DNA of 64,000 nt from Solibacillus palustris (GCF_022549215.1 NZ_JAKZFC010000002.1:434001-498000); one strand, 5' to 3'. Positions 27,451-36,288 are shown, counted from the stretch's first letter. Translations and numbers: made by a program. The notes: generated by a model from the sequence alone, not told the origin.

Positions 27451-29682
27451 ATGGTAACTTTTAAAAAGGCGAGTGTATTATTATCTGCAACCGCGCTATC
27501 TGTTGGCTTATTAGCACCAATGGCAAGTGCTTCAACGTTTGGAAATGAGCGTATGGAGACATTGCCAATTCAAGTCGCACAAACGAATACAACGGTAACA
27601 AAAAATGATTTAATGAAGCGTTTTCGAGAGCTATTTCCAAGTGAGTTTCAAAATGTAACCGAAAAAGATTTTCGTATGGGGTCAGGCTTCTCACGTCCTA
27701 AAGACACTACGGAGCGTTATGAACTTAATTTCTCAAAGAACATTGATAATCAATATGTATATGGAAGCTTTATATTCGTTGGAGAAACGTTAGAGTTAGA
27801 ACAATTTCATTATCAACCAATAACTTCAAAGGATGTATTGTTCCCAGCAAAATATTCAAAAGATGAAGCGCAAAAAGTAGCGGACAAGTATATGGAAAGG
27901 TTCGACAAAGGTGGAGATTATGAGCTTGTACCAAATGAATATAATTATTATTCATCATCTATTTTAACGCAACCCGTTCAATACTCGTTTACGTATATGA
28001 AGAAAAAGTCTGGTGTAACGATTTCAGACCAATCTATTAGTATAGGTGTATTAGGGGATGGGACAGTAACATCTTATTATAAAACAACACAAAATGGCAC
28101 AGGTAATTTTACGTATGATGATCCGTCCAAGAAACAAAGTGAATCAGTCATTGCCGGCCGTTTACGAGATGCATTAAAAGCGCAGTTGTCATACCAGATT
28201 GAAACGGATTATTCAACAGGGGATTACACAGTAAAGCTTGTTTATCAACCGAATAGCCAGGTGACATCAGGTGTACATGCTCTAACGGGTGAATGGCTAA
28301 CAACGGAAGGGCTATCCTCAACGTTATCAAATCAAGCGATTACACCGATTGTGACGGGAGCATTAGCGGCAAAACAGCCGAACTTAACATCCGAGCAGGC
28401 AAAAGCGATGGCGCAGAAGTTGCTTGCAACAGATCAAAAAGGTGTTAAATTATCGATTGAGTCCATTGAAGAGACAACAACCGAGACTGGTAAGGCAGTA
28501 TATAATATTCAATATATGTATCAATATAGAAATGGTGGGACAGGCACTGTATTAACAATTGATAAAGTAACAGGGGAAATTATTAATTATAGTGATATTA
28601 AAAATAGCATCGAAGTACAAGAGGATGACAGTAATACAAAAGGAGAATTAACACGACAACAGGCATTAGAAAAGGCGATTGCATATGTAAAAGAATGGGT
28701 ACCTTCTTATGCAAATCAGTATGCATTACCAGTAGATGAGGGCTTTTATGAGAATTATAATGACAGTTATTATCTTACGTTCCCACGTATTGTAAATGGT
28801 TTAACGGTAGTAGGAGACCAAATCTCAGTAAGTGTCGATGCAAAAACAGGGGATTTATTAAGTTTGTATGTGAACGCGTATGATGATATCGAGTGGCCAG
28901 CAGCGACAGATATTTTGACACAACAAGATGCAACAAAATTGTTGAAAAATCAGTTAAAGCTGAAGTTACAATATGTAAACCATCCAAAAGTGGAAAATGA
29001 GCAGCATTATAGCTTAGCCTATCAACCGGTCTTCAAAGAAGGCTCAAATGCTGTCATTGATGCAAAAACAGGGGAATGGTTAGATGCTTATGGTATGGCT
29101 AGTTCAGATAAGCCGACAATCGAGCATCCAACAGCTGCGGAAGAATTAAATTATTTAATTCATGCAGGTATTTTAGAGATAGATAAAACATTCAATCCAG
29201 ATGCGCCCGTTACAAAAGAGGAAGCGCTAAAAGTTTTACTGAAATCTGTAACATATATGTATTATAACTCTAGATATAATGAGTTTGAAACGACGAATCA
29301 ATCGTTTACGGATATTGCGCCAGATCATGCTTTATATCCATTTGTAACACGTGCATTGAAAATGGGCATGCTTGACGCGTCTACTAAAACGTTTAATGCG
29401 GCTGCATCCCTTTCAAATCAAGAACTAGCAAAATGGGTAATTGGTTCACTGAAGCTAAATAAACCAGCACAACTTAGTGATATATATGAGTTAAATTACA
29501 GTGATGCTGCACAAGTAGATAAGGAACTACGTGGCTATGTTGCATTAGCGTATGCAATGGGATTACTTGAAGCGGAAAATAATCAGCTGAAGCCAAAAAG
29601 TGAAGTAACGTATGCACAATTAGCACAAGTGACAATTCGTTTAGCCCATAAGATGAACGAATATCAGATTGACAACTATTAA
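27451..29682 (+). CDS. SLH surface protein with YcdB/YcdC repeats
   Basis: Exported protein of 743 residues. The signal peptide is about 1-28 (core ALSVGLLAPMASAS). The middle (about 45-560) holds repeated YcdB/YcdC-PepSY-like units, each ending in a phrase such as VDAKTGDLLSLY or DAKTGEWLDAY. The C-terminal part (about 565-740) has S-layer-homology motifs (for example AEELNYLIHAGILEIDKTF) that attach it to the wall. It may shield or regulate extracellular proteases, as PepSY proteins do; this is inference. The start follows GTAGGAGGATG. Confidence 0.85.
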   Translation: MVTFKKASVLLSATALSVGLLAPMASASTFGNERMETLPIQVAQTNTTVTKNDLMKRFRELFPSEFQNVTEKDFRMGSGFSRPKDTTERYELNFSKNIDNQYVYGSFIFVGETLELEQFHYQPITSKDVLFPAKYSKDEAQKVADKYMERFDKGGDYELVPNEYNYYSSSILTQPVQYSFTYMKKKSGVTISDQSISIGVLGDGTVTSYYKTTQNGTGNFTYDDPSKKQSESVIAGRLRDALKAQLSYQIETDYSTGDYTVKLVYQPNSQVTSGVHALTGEWLTTEGLSSTLSNQAITPIVTGALAAKQPNLTSEQAKAMAQKLLATDQKGVKLSIESIEETTTETGKAVYNIQYMYQYRNGGTGTVLTIDKVTGEIINYSDIKNSIEVQEDDSNTKGELTRQQALEKAIAYVKEWVPSYANQYALPVDEGFYENYNDSYYLTFPRIVNGLTVVGDQISVSVDAKTGDLLSLYVNAYDDIEWPAATDILTQQDATKLLKNQLKLKLQYVNHPKVENEQHYSLAYQPVFKEGSNAVIDAKTGEWLDAYGMASSDKPTIEHPTAAEELNYLIHAGILEIDKTFNPDAPVTKEEALKVLLKSVTYMYYNSRYNEFETTNQSFTDIAPDHALYPFVTRALKMGMLDASTKTFNAAASLSNQELAKWVIGSLKLNKPAQLSDIYELNYSDAAQVDKELRGYVALAYAMGLLEAENNQLKPKSEVTYAQLAQVTIRLAHKMNEYQIDNY

Positions 29683-29711
29683 TAAGTGCATGGGCGAGCA
29701 AAGCGCCCAAT

Positions 29712-29761
29712 AAATGTAATAATTCCCATGCTATCCAAATGGCAAGGGGATTATTACATTT
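29712..29761 (+). terminator. long hairpin after the SLH gene
   Basis: AAATGTAATAATTCCC (29712-29727) pairs with GGGGATTATTACATTT (29746-29761) with one G-T pair. It marks the last core-type gene before mobile DNA begins at about 29762. Confidence 0.75.
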
Positions 29762-30327
29762 GTAAGTGACAAATACAACACACCTTCTACTAAATCAACT
29801 GACATGAGACAATCATGACAGTAATTTAGTTGCGGTTTTTTTACGAAACAATCAGAACTTCGCCTTTTATGGCAGTCTCGTATTGAAGCTTTTCAAACGA
29901 GTGGCGAATAGTAAGCCCCAAATATAAAAAATAACGCACCTTTTAGGTAAGTAAGACGAATAGCCATCTATCTGAAATTTATTTCGGATAGATGACTATT
30001 TTGCACATGTGGCTTGGATATTTTTCGACTAAGTCATGTAATTATTTGGAATCTTGGATTGATGATGGATCGGTAAATTCGGCAGCTCTGTCAATAAAGT
30101 CACTAGGTATTGATAGAAGTCGTTACCATTAGCTTTTGATGTTTCAGTAACAGCAAAACTTAACCGATCGCATTTGCTTTAGCACCAGCTTCACTAGCAG
30201 AGAAAAGCCAGTTTTTTAAGCCGTTCACACTATGACGAGTTGCATTTTCAGCTGGATTATTATCAATATCAATCCGACCATCGAACAGAAAAGTTTTTAA
30301 CTCAAGTACACGATTTAATGTGTATTC
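29762..30327. mobile_element. nested IS66-family relics
   Basis: GTAAGTGACAAATAC at 29762 and GTAAGCCCCAAATAT at 29911 both read like IS66 inverted-repeat ends pointing right. Between them, 29842-29910 (+) encodes LLWQSRIEAFQTSGE, the N-terminus of an IS66 TnpA-type helper. After the second end, the minus strand encodes the C-terminal part of TnpC. The layout fits an IS66 left-end stub truncated by the right end of a second IS66. Neither copy can be active. Boundaries are my estimates. Confidence 0.65.
29996..30327 (-). pseudogene. IS66 transposase (TnpC) C-terminal fragment
   Basis: Reading from 30327 downwards the frame gives FDGRIDIDNNPAENATRHSV and GLKNWLFSASEAGAKANAIG, then a stop with a frameshift, then AVTETSKANGNDFYQYLVTL and LLTELPNLP. 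The DNNPAE and NWLF segments are diagnostic of the IS66 DDE domain. A TAG replaces what should be Trp near the end (MT-stop-SKNIQATCAK). Only about 105 of some 500 residues remain. Confidence 0.85.
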
Positions 30328-30495
30328 GGAGCTTATGGAGACCCAAAGTATGACGTATCATTGGCTATACGCTCAAAACCCAATGCTTTTGAAATTGAAA
30401 TAGATTAAGAAATTTTTTTTGTAGGTTACGGGGAAAAGATTATTGATGAAAACGTATATGATTATTTTGTAAATGGATTATTTGAATTCTTTTAA
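30328..30495 (+). pseudogene. phosphotransferase (APH family) C-terminal relic
   Basis: An uninterrupted reading phase without a start gives GAYGDPKYDVSLAIRSKPNA, then an in-frame TAA, then EIFFVGYGEKIIDENVYDYF and NGLFEFF before a final stop. The GDPxYD phrase is the usual segment after the metal-binding loop of aminoglycoside or fructosamine-kinase-like phosphotransferases. It is cut on the left by the IS66 relic and is followed directly by the first R1 repeat. Confidence 0.6.
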
Positions 30496-30504
30496 TTTTT
30501 TGTT

Positions 30505-30642
30505 CTTCAACTATTGGGGGCTTTAGTTAAACAAGATCATCATTTCGATGGTCTATTTTTACGTCTAAGACATCAAAAAGGCTTCGGTGATCCATTATGA
30601 AATGTTACACTTAAACTAACGGGCAGTATAGTTGAAGAAAGG
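30505..30642 (+). repeat. R1 dispersed element, long variant (first copy)
   Basis: Starts CTTCAACTATTGGGGGC, ends AACTAACGGGCAGTATAGTT with GAAG. Between the two hairpin units is a terminator-like hairpin (GATCATCATTTCGATGGTC plus T run) and a tail ending in GAAATGTTACAC. The copy at 31951-32082 is the same long variant. It is the first R1 element in the window; I saw none to the left. Confidence 0.85.
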
Positions 30643-30697
30643 ACATAACATTAAATCGAAAAATAAAAAAATTAAAGACAGACAGGAGTTAGATACG

Positions 30698-31045
30698 ATG
30701 ATAAAAGGTTTCGGAGGAATATTTTGGAGAACTAAGAATATTGATGTTGTAAAAAAATGGTACGGTGAAGTGTTGAAGATTGATTTAGAAATTTGGAATG
30801 GGACTGTGATTAAACCCCAATTAGGAAATGAGACTATCTTTTCTTTCTTTACCGAGGATGACAGCTATTTTCCAACAGAACAACAAGTGATGTTAAATTT
30901 CCAAGTACATGATCTAAACGAGACTATTAAGCATCTTGAACAAATTGGTGTACCACTTGAAAAGGAAAAAGAGATTAGTGAATTTGGAACGTTTATTTGG
31001 ATTAAAGATCCTGAAGGTCGACTGATCGAGCTGTGGGAGAAATAA
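30698..31045 (+). CDS. VOC-family (glyoxalase/bleomycin-resistance fold) protein
   Basis: A protein of 115 residues made of two beta-alpha-beta-beta-beta modules. The start segment IKGFGGIFWRTKNIDVVKKW and the end FGTFIWIKDPEGRLIELWEK are typical, with the C-terminal Glu as a probable metal ligand. Substrate unknown; detoxification or antibiotic binding is common in the family. The open frame extends to 30632, but ATG 30698 follows GACAGGAG. It is flanked on both sides by R1 repeats. Confidence 0.85.
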   Translation: MIKGFGGIFWRTKNIDVVKKWYGEVLKIDLEIWNGTVIKPQLGNETIFSFFTEDDSYFPTEQQVMLNFQVHDLNETIKHLEQIGVPLEKEKEISEFGTFIWIKDPEGRLIELWEK

Positions 31046-31198
31046 CGGGATGTGAACATTTGTTATTAAGCTAACGATGGCAATACTTGAAGAACATTGC
31101 GATTTTGGAACAAAATTTTTTGTATAATATAAAGTACGTTCTTCAATTATTGTGCTGAAGTAGTTTACTTAACGGATAAGGCATTGTGAAAGAATGTA

Positions 31199-31290
31199 CT
31201 TAAACTAACGGGGGCTTTACTTGAAGATCTTTGAGTTGCATATGCAGCTCTTTTTTTATTATTGAACTAAAGAGGCAGGTTAGTTCAATT
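31199..31290 (+). repeat. R1 dispersed element, full bipartite copy
   Basis: CTTAAACTAACGGGGGCTTT, the terminator palindrome GAGTTGCATATGCAGCTC with a T run, then TTGAACTAAAGAGGCAGGTT and AGTTCAA. A degenerate unit (31139-31175) precedes it. It separates the VOC and GNAT genes and fills most of the 31046-31380 gap. Confidence 0.88.
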
Positions 31291-31380
31291 AGAAATTACT
31301 GGAATAATAATCTGATTGTTGTTAATGTTAAGATATCTATAGTTAATAACTATAGGAAAATCGAAAGAGGTGTGTGGATT

Positions 31381-31926
31381 ATGTTAGTACATAAGGTTGA
31401 TAATGAAGTTTCTTTGAGATTATTTAATAAAGATGATTCAGAAGAGTTCTATGATTTAACGATTAATTCAAAGGCTTATTTAAAAGAGTGGCTTGGTTGG
31501 CTCGATTATACAAAGAGTATAGAAGATACTGCACAAAATATTCAATCAAGATGTAATGAGCTTGTTGAAAATGGGGGATATCCACAATCATTTGCAATTA
31601 TATATAATGGGGAAATTGCTGGCACAATCGGATTTAATGAAATAAATAAGGCTAACAAATTAGGTGTTGTGGGATATTGGTTGGGTGAAAAATTTCAAGG
31701 GAAAGGTATAATGTCTAAAGCATTCAAAGCAGTAATTGATTACGGATTTAATGACCTTAAACTAAATCGAATTGAAGTTAGAATCGCAGTTGAAAATAAA
31801 AAAAGTAGAGCGCTTCCTGAAAGGTTCGGTTTCAAAAAGGAAGGGGAAATAAGACAAGCAGAGTGGTTATATGACCATTATGTAGACCACGTTATTTACG
31901 GGGTCTTGGCAATTGAATGGAAATAA
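31381..31926 (+). CDS. GNAT acetyltransferase, RimJ/RimL-like
   Basis: Acetyl-CoA-dependent N-acetyltransferase of 181 residues. The cofactor loop appears as GEKFQGKGIMSKAFKAV (about 105-121), preceded by the strand LGVVGYWL. NRIEVRIAVENKKSRALPER is the usual motif-B region of RimL-type enzymes that modify ribosomal proteins or small amines. ATG 31381 follows GAAAGAGGTGTG; the longer upstream frame runs through the R1 repeat and is not coding. Confidence 0.88.
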   Translation: MLVHKVDNEVSLRLFNKDDSEEFYDLTINSKAYLKEWLGWLDYTKSIEDTAQNIQSRCNELVENGGYPQSFAIIYNGEIAGTIGFNEINKANKLGVVGYWLGEKFQGKGIMSKAFKAVIDYGFNDLKLNRIEVRIAVENKKSRALPERFGFKKEGEIRQAEWLYDHYVDHVIYGVLAIEWK

Positions 31927-31950
31927 GCTATTCAAATGTTAAACACCCTA

Positions 31951-32082
31951 CTTCAACTAACGGGAGCTTAGTTAAACAAGACCATCATTTCGATGGTCTA
32001 TTTTTATGTCTAAAACATCAATTAGGCTTCGGTGATCCATTGTGAAATGTTACACTTAAACTAACGGGTAGGTTAGTTTAAG
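31951..32082 (+). repeat. R1 dispersed element, long variant
   Basis: Same layout as 30505-30642: CTTCAACTAACGGGAGC, internal hairpin GACCATCATTTCGATGGTC, and closing AAACTAACGGGTAGGTTAGT. The two long copies differ at a few scattered positions. Confidence 0.88.
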
Positions 32083-32137
32083 ATTCGCTTTCCGGAATAA
32101 TCAATCTTTAATTTGAAAATAGTAGTGATAAACAGGT

Positions 32138-32188
32138 AAAACCTCGAATTTTGAGCAAAAATATGCTCAAGATACGAGGTTTGTTTTT
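32138..32188. terminator. hairpin terminator
   Basis: AAACCTCG and TTGAGCA pair with GCTCAA and CGAGGTTT in a two-part stem, followed by GTTTTT. It stands between R1 and the next gene. Confidence 0.7.
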
Positions 32189-32328
32189 ACCTAGAAATTA
32201 AAAATTGTCTACCGGTTTTTTATATAAGTTTGCATTTTAGTTGAAGAAATATTTATTTTACAAATAGACATAAAAGAACATACATTCGTGTTATAGTTTA
32301 TTTGATAATACTAACAAGGGGGATAATT

Positions 32329-33366
32329 GTGAAATTAAAAAACATTAACATTCAAGAACGAATGAAACATTACAATGTGCAAGGTTTAAGTATTACATTG
32401 ATTGAGGGCGGTGAAATTAGTGGAACAGATAATCACGGTTTATTAGAAGTGGAAAGCAATAGAAAGGCAAATGAAGATTCTATTTTTAGTGCGTGTTCAA
32501 TTAGTAAGTTCTTAACAGGAATACTTGTAATGAAGCTAGTAGAGGATGGACTTCTTGATTTAGATGATGATGTGAATGGAAATCTTAAATCGTGGAAAGT
32601 ACCAGAAAATGATTTTACTAAAAATAAAAAAGTGACATTGAGGAATTTACTAAGTCATCAATCTGGAATTAAAGACCCTGAAGGTAGTTTTCCTGAACTG
32701 ATCTCGAAAATGGGTGTTACTTCGATGGTTGAATTATTAGAGGGGAAAACCCTTTATTGTAAAACTCCTATTGACGTCAAGTGTGAACCAGAAAGTGAAT
32801 TCCATTATTCGGATGCAGGTTTTTGTATTATTCAACAACTTATAGAAGATGTTACGAAAAAACCATTTCATCAAGTTATGAATGAGGAAATATTTGAACC
32901 ATTAGGAATGGCAAATAGCTATTTCAATACAACAATGTTGGAAGTAGATAGACAAAATTTTTCTGGTGGTCACAACAAAAACGGTGAATTAGTAGATGGA
33001 AAATTTCCTATATATCCTTATCCAGCGGCTTCTGGATTATGGACAACTTCTTTGAATTTAGCTGAATTAGTTCTTGAGTTAATGAATGCTGTAAAAGGTG
33101 AAAGCAAGGTTGGTATTTCGGAAAGTTTAGCAAAAGAAATGATAACCTCACAAAGAGGTAAAAGTTGGACTGGATTAGGTTTGTTTCTTGAAGGCTCAGA
33201 AAAAGAACTAGAAATTACATCACTTGGTTGGGGAGTGGGTTTTCAATGTATGATGGTGGCGTATCCGTATTTAGAAAAAGGTGCAGTCATAATGACGAAT
33301 GCAGAATTAGGTGTTCATCAAATGGAAGGTATTATAGGAGAAATATACAAATCACTTTTATCTTAA
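32329..33366 (+). CDS. serine hydrolase (class C beta-lactamase-like)
   Basis: A protein of 345 residues of the penicillin-binding/beta-lactamase fold. The Ser-x-x-Lys motif is SISK near residue 57, HQSGI near 109 marks the family, and the Tyr motif appears as HYSDAGFCIIQQL near 162. There is no signal peptide, so it is probably a cytoplasmic esterase or peptidase and not a lactamase. The GTG start at 32329 follows AAGGGGGA. A GNAT gene follows after 22 nt, probably in the same transcript. Confidence 0.87.
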   Translation: MKLKNINIQERMKHYNVQGLSITLIEGGEISGTDNHGLLEVESNRKANEDSIFSACSISKFLTGILVMKLVEDGLLDLDDDVNGNLKSWKVPENDFTKNKKVTLRNLLSHQSGIKDPEGSFPELISKMGVTSMVELLEGKTLYCKTPIDVKCEPESEFHYSDAGFCIIQQLIEDVTKKPFHQVMNEEIFEPLGMANSYFNTTMLEVDRQNFSGGHNKNGELVDGKFPIYPYPAASGLWTTSLNLAELVLELMNAVKGESKVGISESLAKEMITSQRGKSWTGLGLFLEGSEKELEITSLGWGVGFQCMMVAYPYLEKGAVIMTNAELGVHQMEGIIGEIYKSLLS

Positions 33367-33388
33367 AAAGTGTTAAGGGAGGAGAAAT

Positions 33389-33802
33389 ATGCAGATAGCC
33401 TTGGCAAATCCAACTCATATATCTGAAGTTGTATCGTTCTTCAACGAAAATTTAGAACGCAATAACAGTGCGGTCTATTCTGAAGAGTTTTTTTGTCCTT
33501 TTGGAGTTAAAGCAGCCATAAGAAGAAATCAAATGATAGTGGCAACAGTAGAAGGGCAAGTGGTAGGGGCTTTTCGGTTTTACCGAAAAAAAACTCAAAA
33601 CAGAATATCTTTATACCAATTTGCGATTAGTGAAATTTATCGCGGTCAAGGGTTATTAAAAAAGATGTTAAAAACGATAAATGATTTACCTATCATTTCA
33701 TTATGTCCGACTGATTCCGATTTTAATGATTATTATGATAAATCAGGATGGTATTTACAAGAACAAAATGAGGAATTTAATGTATGGATTTTTAATGACT
33801 GA
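33389..33802 (+). CDS. small GNAT-fold acetyltransferase
   Basis: A protein of 137 residues. The acetyl-CoA loop reads SEIYRGQGLLKKMLKTI near residue 84, and the beta strand before it is RISLYQFAI. Shorter than typical GNATs and with a reduced C-terminal part (SGWYLQEQNEEFNVWIF). The start follows AAGGGAGGAG. It is probably cotranscribed with the hydrolase gene. The substrate cannot be read. Confidence 0.78.
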   Translation: MQIALANPTHISEVVSFFNENLERNNSAVYSEEFFCPFGVKAAIRRNQMIVATVEGQVVGAFRFYRKKTQNRISLYQFAISEIYRGQGLLKKMLKTINDLPIISLCPTDSDFNDYYDKSGWYLQEQNEEFNVWIFND

Positions 33803-33849
33803 ACACGTTTTTCCTTTTACCTAATAAGTAATATAGTCATTATCTCAAG

Positions 33850-34148
33850 GATACATGGCTGGATTTATCAGAAGATAATCCATACAGCCAATTTTTAATT
33901 ACGGTAATGGCTGGTGTTAACCAATTAGAACGAGATCTTATCCGTATGCGCCAACGTGAAGGGATTGATCTAGCTAAGAAAGAAGGTAAGTTTAAAGGCC
34001 GTTTAAAGAAATATCATAAAAACCACGCAGGATTAAATATGCAGTAAAGCTTTATAAAGAGGGAGATATGACTGTAAATCAAATTTGTGAAATTACAAAT
34101 GTGTCTAGGGCCTCATTATATAGAAAGCTATCGGAAAGGAACAGTTGA
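33850..34148 (+). pseudogene. serine recombinase (resolvase/invertase) C-terminal relic
   Basis: The frame gives DTWLDLSEDNPYSQFLITVM, then AGVNQLERDLIRMRQREGID and LAKKEGKFKGRLKKYHKNHA, typical of the E-helix and linker of small serine recombinases. A one-base shift near 34042 then leads into VKLYKEGDMTVNQICEITNV and SRASLYRKL, the DNA-binding HTH. The catalytic N-terminal domain is missing. It proves that a site-specific recombinase once sat here. Confidence 0.85.
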
Positions 34149-34211
34149 TGAGTTATACCAAAAATCGGAAATATATAATAGAAAATAAATTTTATAAAGA
34201 GGTGGAATTAT

Positions 34212-35174
34212 ATGCCTAAAATTGACAATATGTTAGCAATTCTATGGATGCTTCGTTCAGGTGAAAAAATTACTGCAAAACAAATTTCAGAAAAGTTAGA
34301 GATGAATATAAGGACTGTGTATCGTTATATTGATACAATTTCAACAAGTGGCGTACCTATAATTTCAGAACCAGGACATAACGGTGGATACACTTTATTG
34401 AATACTTTTATTGAGGCTCCTCTTTTTTTTGATTTTGAGGAGCAAACTTCACTTTATCATGCTGCTGTTTTTGCAGAAGAAGCTGGATATTATGGTGGCG
34501 AAGCACTAAATAGGGCTATTTCAAAGCTAAGCAAATATTCAAATCAAGAGCAGGAAACAAAGATAAACCAACATTTAACTAGTCTTGAAGTAATAAGCCG
34601 ATTAAGTTCACTCTCTATGGAACCTTTTTTGAAGGAGTTGGAGCAGGCCGTAGCTGACAGGTACTCAGTAAAAATTCTTTACCATAAAAGTGGCGAAAAG
34701 CAATTAAATTATAGATTGGTCGATCCGTACAGAATTATCTATTGGAATAACAAGTGGTATGTGATTGGATTTTGTCATCTTAGGAATGATATCCGTAGTT
34801 TTAGAGTAGACCGAATTGAAAGTCTAACGCTAACCGAAAATAAGTTTAACCGGCCAGAAAATTTTTCAGCACGTGACTTTTTTATAAAAAATCTTCTTCC
34901 AACTATAGAAGATAAGGAAGGGATTATTTCTTTGGTTATTAATGGGGATAAAAGTGTATTGGCTGATATTTGCCAACATTGGTTTTTAGGACATTATTTA
35001 CAAGAACGGACTTCAAATCAAGCAGTTTTTCTTCTTGAAAAAGATATGATACATACATATGTACCTTATTTACTTTTACCGTACAATAAATCTATTAAAG
35101 TTATTGAGCCAATAAGTCTTAAGAAAAGACTTATTGAAGTTCTGTCGGAACTAATAAAATTTCATCAAGTATGA
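34212..35174 (+). CDS. HTH-WYL transcriptional regulator
   Basis: A protein of 320 residues of the YafY/YobV type. The N-terminal HTH_11 (about 1-60) has KITAKQISEKLEMNIRTVYR. The WYL domain (about 140-225) reads RLVDPYRIIYWNNKWYVIGF. A C-terminal WCX-like extension completes it. Such proteins sense a small ligand or nucleic acid. The next gene (DJ-1/PfpI) follows after its terminator and is a likely target. AAAGAGGTGG precedes the ATG. Confidence 0.88.
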   Translation: MPKIDNMLAILWMLRSGEKITAKQISEKLEMNIRTVYRYIDTISTSGVPIISEPGHNGGYTLLNTFIEAPLFFDFEEQTSLYHAAVFAEEAGYYGGEALNRAISKLSKYSNQEQETKINQHLTSLEVISRLSSLSMEPFLKELEQAVADRYSVKILYHKSGEKQLNYRLVDPYRIIYWNNKWYVIGFCHLRNDIRSFRVDRIESLTLTENKFNRPENFSARDFFIKNLLPTIEDKEGIISLVINGDKSVLADICQHWFLGHYLQERTSNQAVFLLEKDMIHTYVPYLLLPYNKSIKVIEPISLKKRLIEVLSELIKFHQV

Positions 35175-35212
35175 TAACTTCCCTGACGTTAACTGTCAGG
35201 GAAGTTATTTTA
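35172..35212 (+). terminator. intrinsic terminator of the WYL gene
   Basis: ATAACTTCCCTGAC (35174-35187) pairs perfectly with GTCAGGGAAGTTAT (35195-35208), overlapping the stop codon and followed by T. Confidence 0.92.
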
Positions 35213-35249
35213 TAATAGTCTATATCAATTGTGATTGGAGTGTTATTGG

Positions 35250-35882
35250 ATGCAAACAAAAAAAGTTTATCTTTATGTTTTTAATACAATGTCAGACTGG
35301 GAATATGGATATTTAATTGCTGAACTAAACTCAGGAAGATATTTCAAAAAAGATTTAGCACCTTTAAAAGTAATTACAGTAGGAGCTAATAAAGAAATGA
35401 TTACTACTATGGGAGGACTGAGCATAAAACCAGATATTTCCCTTGATGAATGTATTCTTGAGAGTAAAGATCTTTTAATTTTACCAGGAGGGACTACTTG
35501 GAGTGAAGAAATTCATCAACCTATCTTGGAGAGAATTGGCCAAGCTTTAAAGCTTGGCACTATTGTTGCTGCAATTTGTGGTGCAACTGATGCCCTCGCG
35601 AATATGGGATACTTGGATACTAGAAAGCATACAAGTAATAACTTAGAATATACTAAAATGGTATGTCCTAACTATAAAGGAGAAAAGTTCTATGAGTTGG
35701 GATCTGCGGTATCTGATGCGAATTTAGTTACTGCATCAGGAATAGCTCCTCTGGAATTTGCAATGGAGGTACTGAAAAAAATAGATGTATTTACACCAGA
35801 TGCATTACATTCATGGTATAATCTAAATAAGACTCATAAACCTGAATACTTCTTCCAGTTAATGAATTCAATAAATAAATGA
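35250..35882 (+). CDS. DJ-1/PfpI family protein
   Basis: A protein of 210 residues with a class I glutamine-amidotransferase-like fold. The catalytic nucleophile is Cys110 in AAICGATDALANMG, and LLILPGGTTWSEEI near 75 supplies the Glu side. Members include chaperones, deglycases and proteases; the exact role cannot be read. ATG 35250 follows TTGGAGTG. It is downstream of a WYL regulator in the same orientation and has its own terminator. Confidence 0.88.
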   Translation: MQTKKVYLYVFNTMSDWEYGYLIAELNSGRYFKKDLAPLKVITVGANKEMITTMGGLSIKPDISLDECILESKDLLILPGGTTWSEEIHQPILERIGQALKLGTIVAAICGATDALANMGYLDTRKHTSNNLEYTKMVCPNYKGEKFYELGSAVSDANLVTASGIAPLEFAMEVLKKIDVFTPDALHSWYNLNKTHKPEYFFQLMNSINK

Positions 35883-35890
35883 AATAAATA

Positions 35891-35938
35891 AAAAGCTCAA
35901 TTTCTCTATTTTGATTTGCAGAGAAGTTGGGCTTTTTA
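35891..35938 (+). terminator. intrinsic terminator
   Basis: AAAAGCTCAATTTCTCT pairs with AGAGAAGTTGGGCTTTT (with G-T pairs), followed by T. Confidence 0.82.
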
Positions 35939-35989
35939 ATTTGGAATACCCTTATCGTTGTAAATCCGCATTTTCCTGACGCTACCCCT

Positions 35990-36240
35990 AATTGATCTTG
36001 AAAGTCATAAGATAGAATATATTCAGTATAAAACAGGTTATTTATAACGTTCAAATTACCTATACAATAGATGTGGAATTATTCCCTCACTCAAAAATCA
36101 AACCCACGAATTTTGAAAACTCGTGGGTTTCTTTTCTTTTTTAAAATCGATGTTTATAGCATACGTTTAATCAAACTTTATTCTAAAGCTACATTTTGAA
36201 CTAACGGGGGCTTTACTTGAAGATCATTGAGTTGCAAATG
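35990..36240 (+). pseudogene. 3'-end relic of a second cupin cassette, with its terminator and R1 head
   Basis: This stretch aligns almost end to end with 49190-49450: the last part of the cupin coding region (ATTGATCTTG, then AGATAGAATATATTCAG and TTCAAATTACCTATACAATAG), the shared spacer, the hairpin at 36100-36137, the sequence ATCAAACTTTATTCTAAAGC, and the start of R1. About 20 bases are deleted in the coding part and the rest of the gene is gone. So a paralogous cupin cassette once stood here. Confidence 0.8.
36100..36137 (+). terminator. terminator of the lost cupin gene
   Basis: AAACCCACGA pairs with TCGTGGGTTT, followed by a C/T-rich tail. The homologous hairpin after the intact cupin gene (49317-49350) carries compensating and non-compensating changes. 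Confidence 0.85.
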
Positions 36241-36288
36241 CAGCTCTTTTTTCTTATTCAACTAACGAGGCAGTTTACTTCAAGAAGG
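36196..36288 (+). repeat. R1 dispersed element, full bipartite copy
   Basis: TTGAACTAACGGGGGCTTTA, palindrome GAGTTGCAAATGCAGCTC plus T run, then TTCAACTAACGAGGCAGTTT and ACTTCAAGAAGG. It lies 58 nt before the methyltransferase start. Confidence 0.88.

Noticed and set aside
32329-33366. Reading this hydrolase as an exported beta-lactamase and resistance gene
   Set aside because: It lacks a signal peptide and the Tyr and Lys-Thr-Gly motifs are altered; esterase or peptidase activity is as likely.
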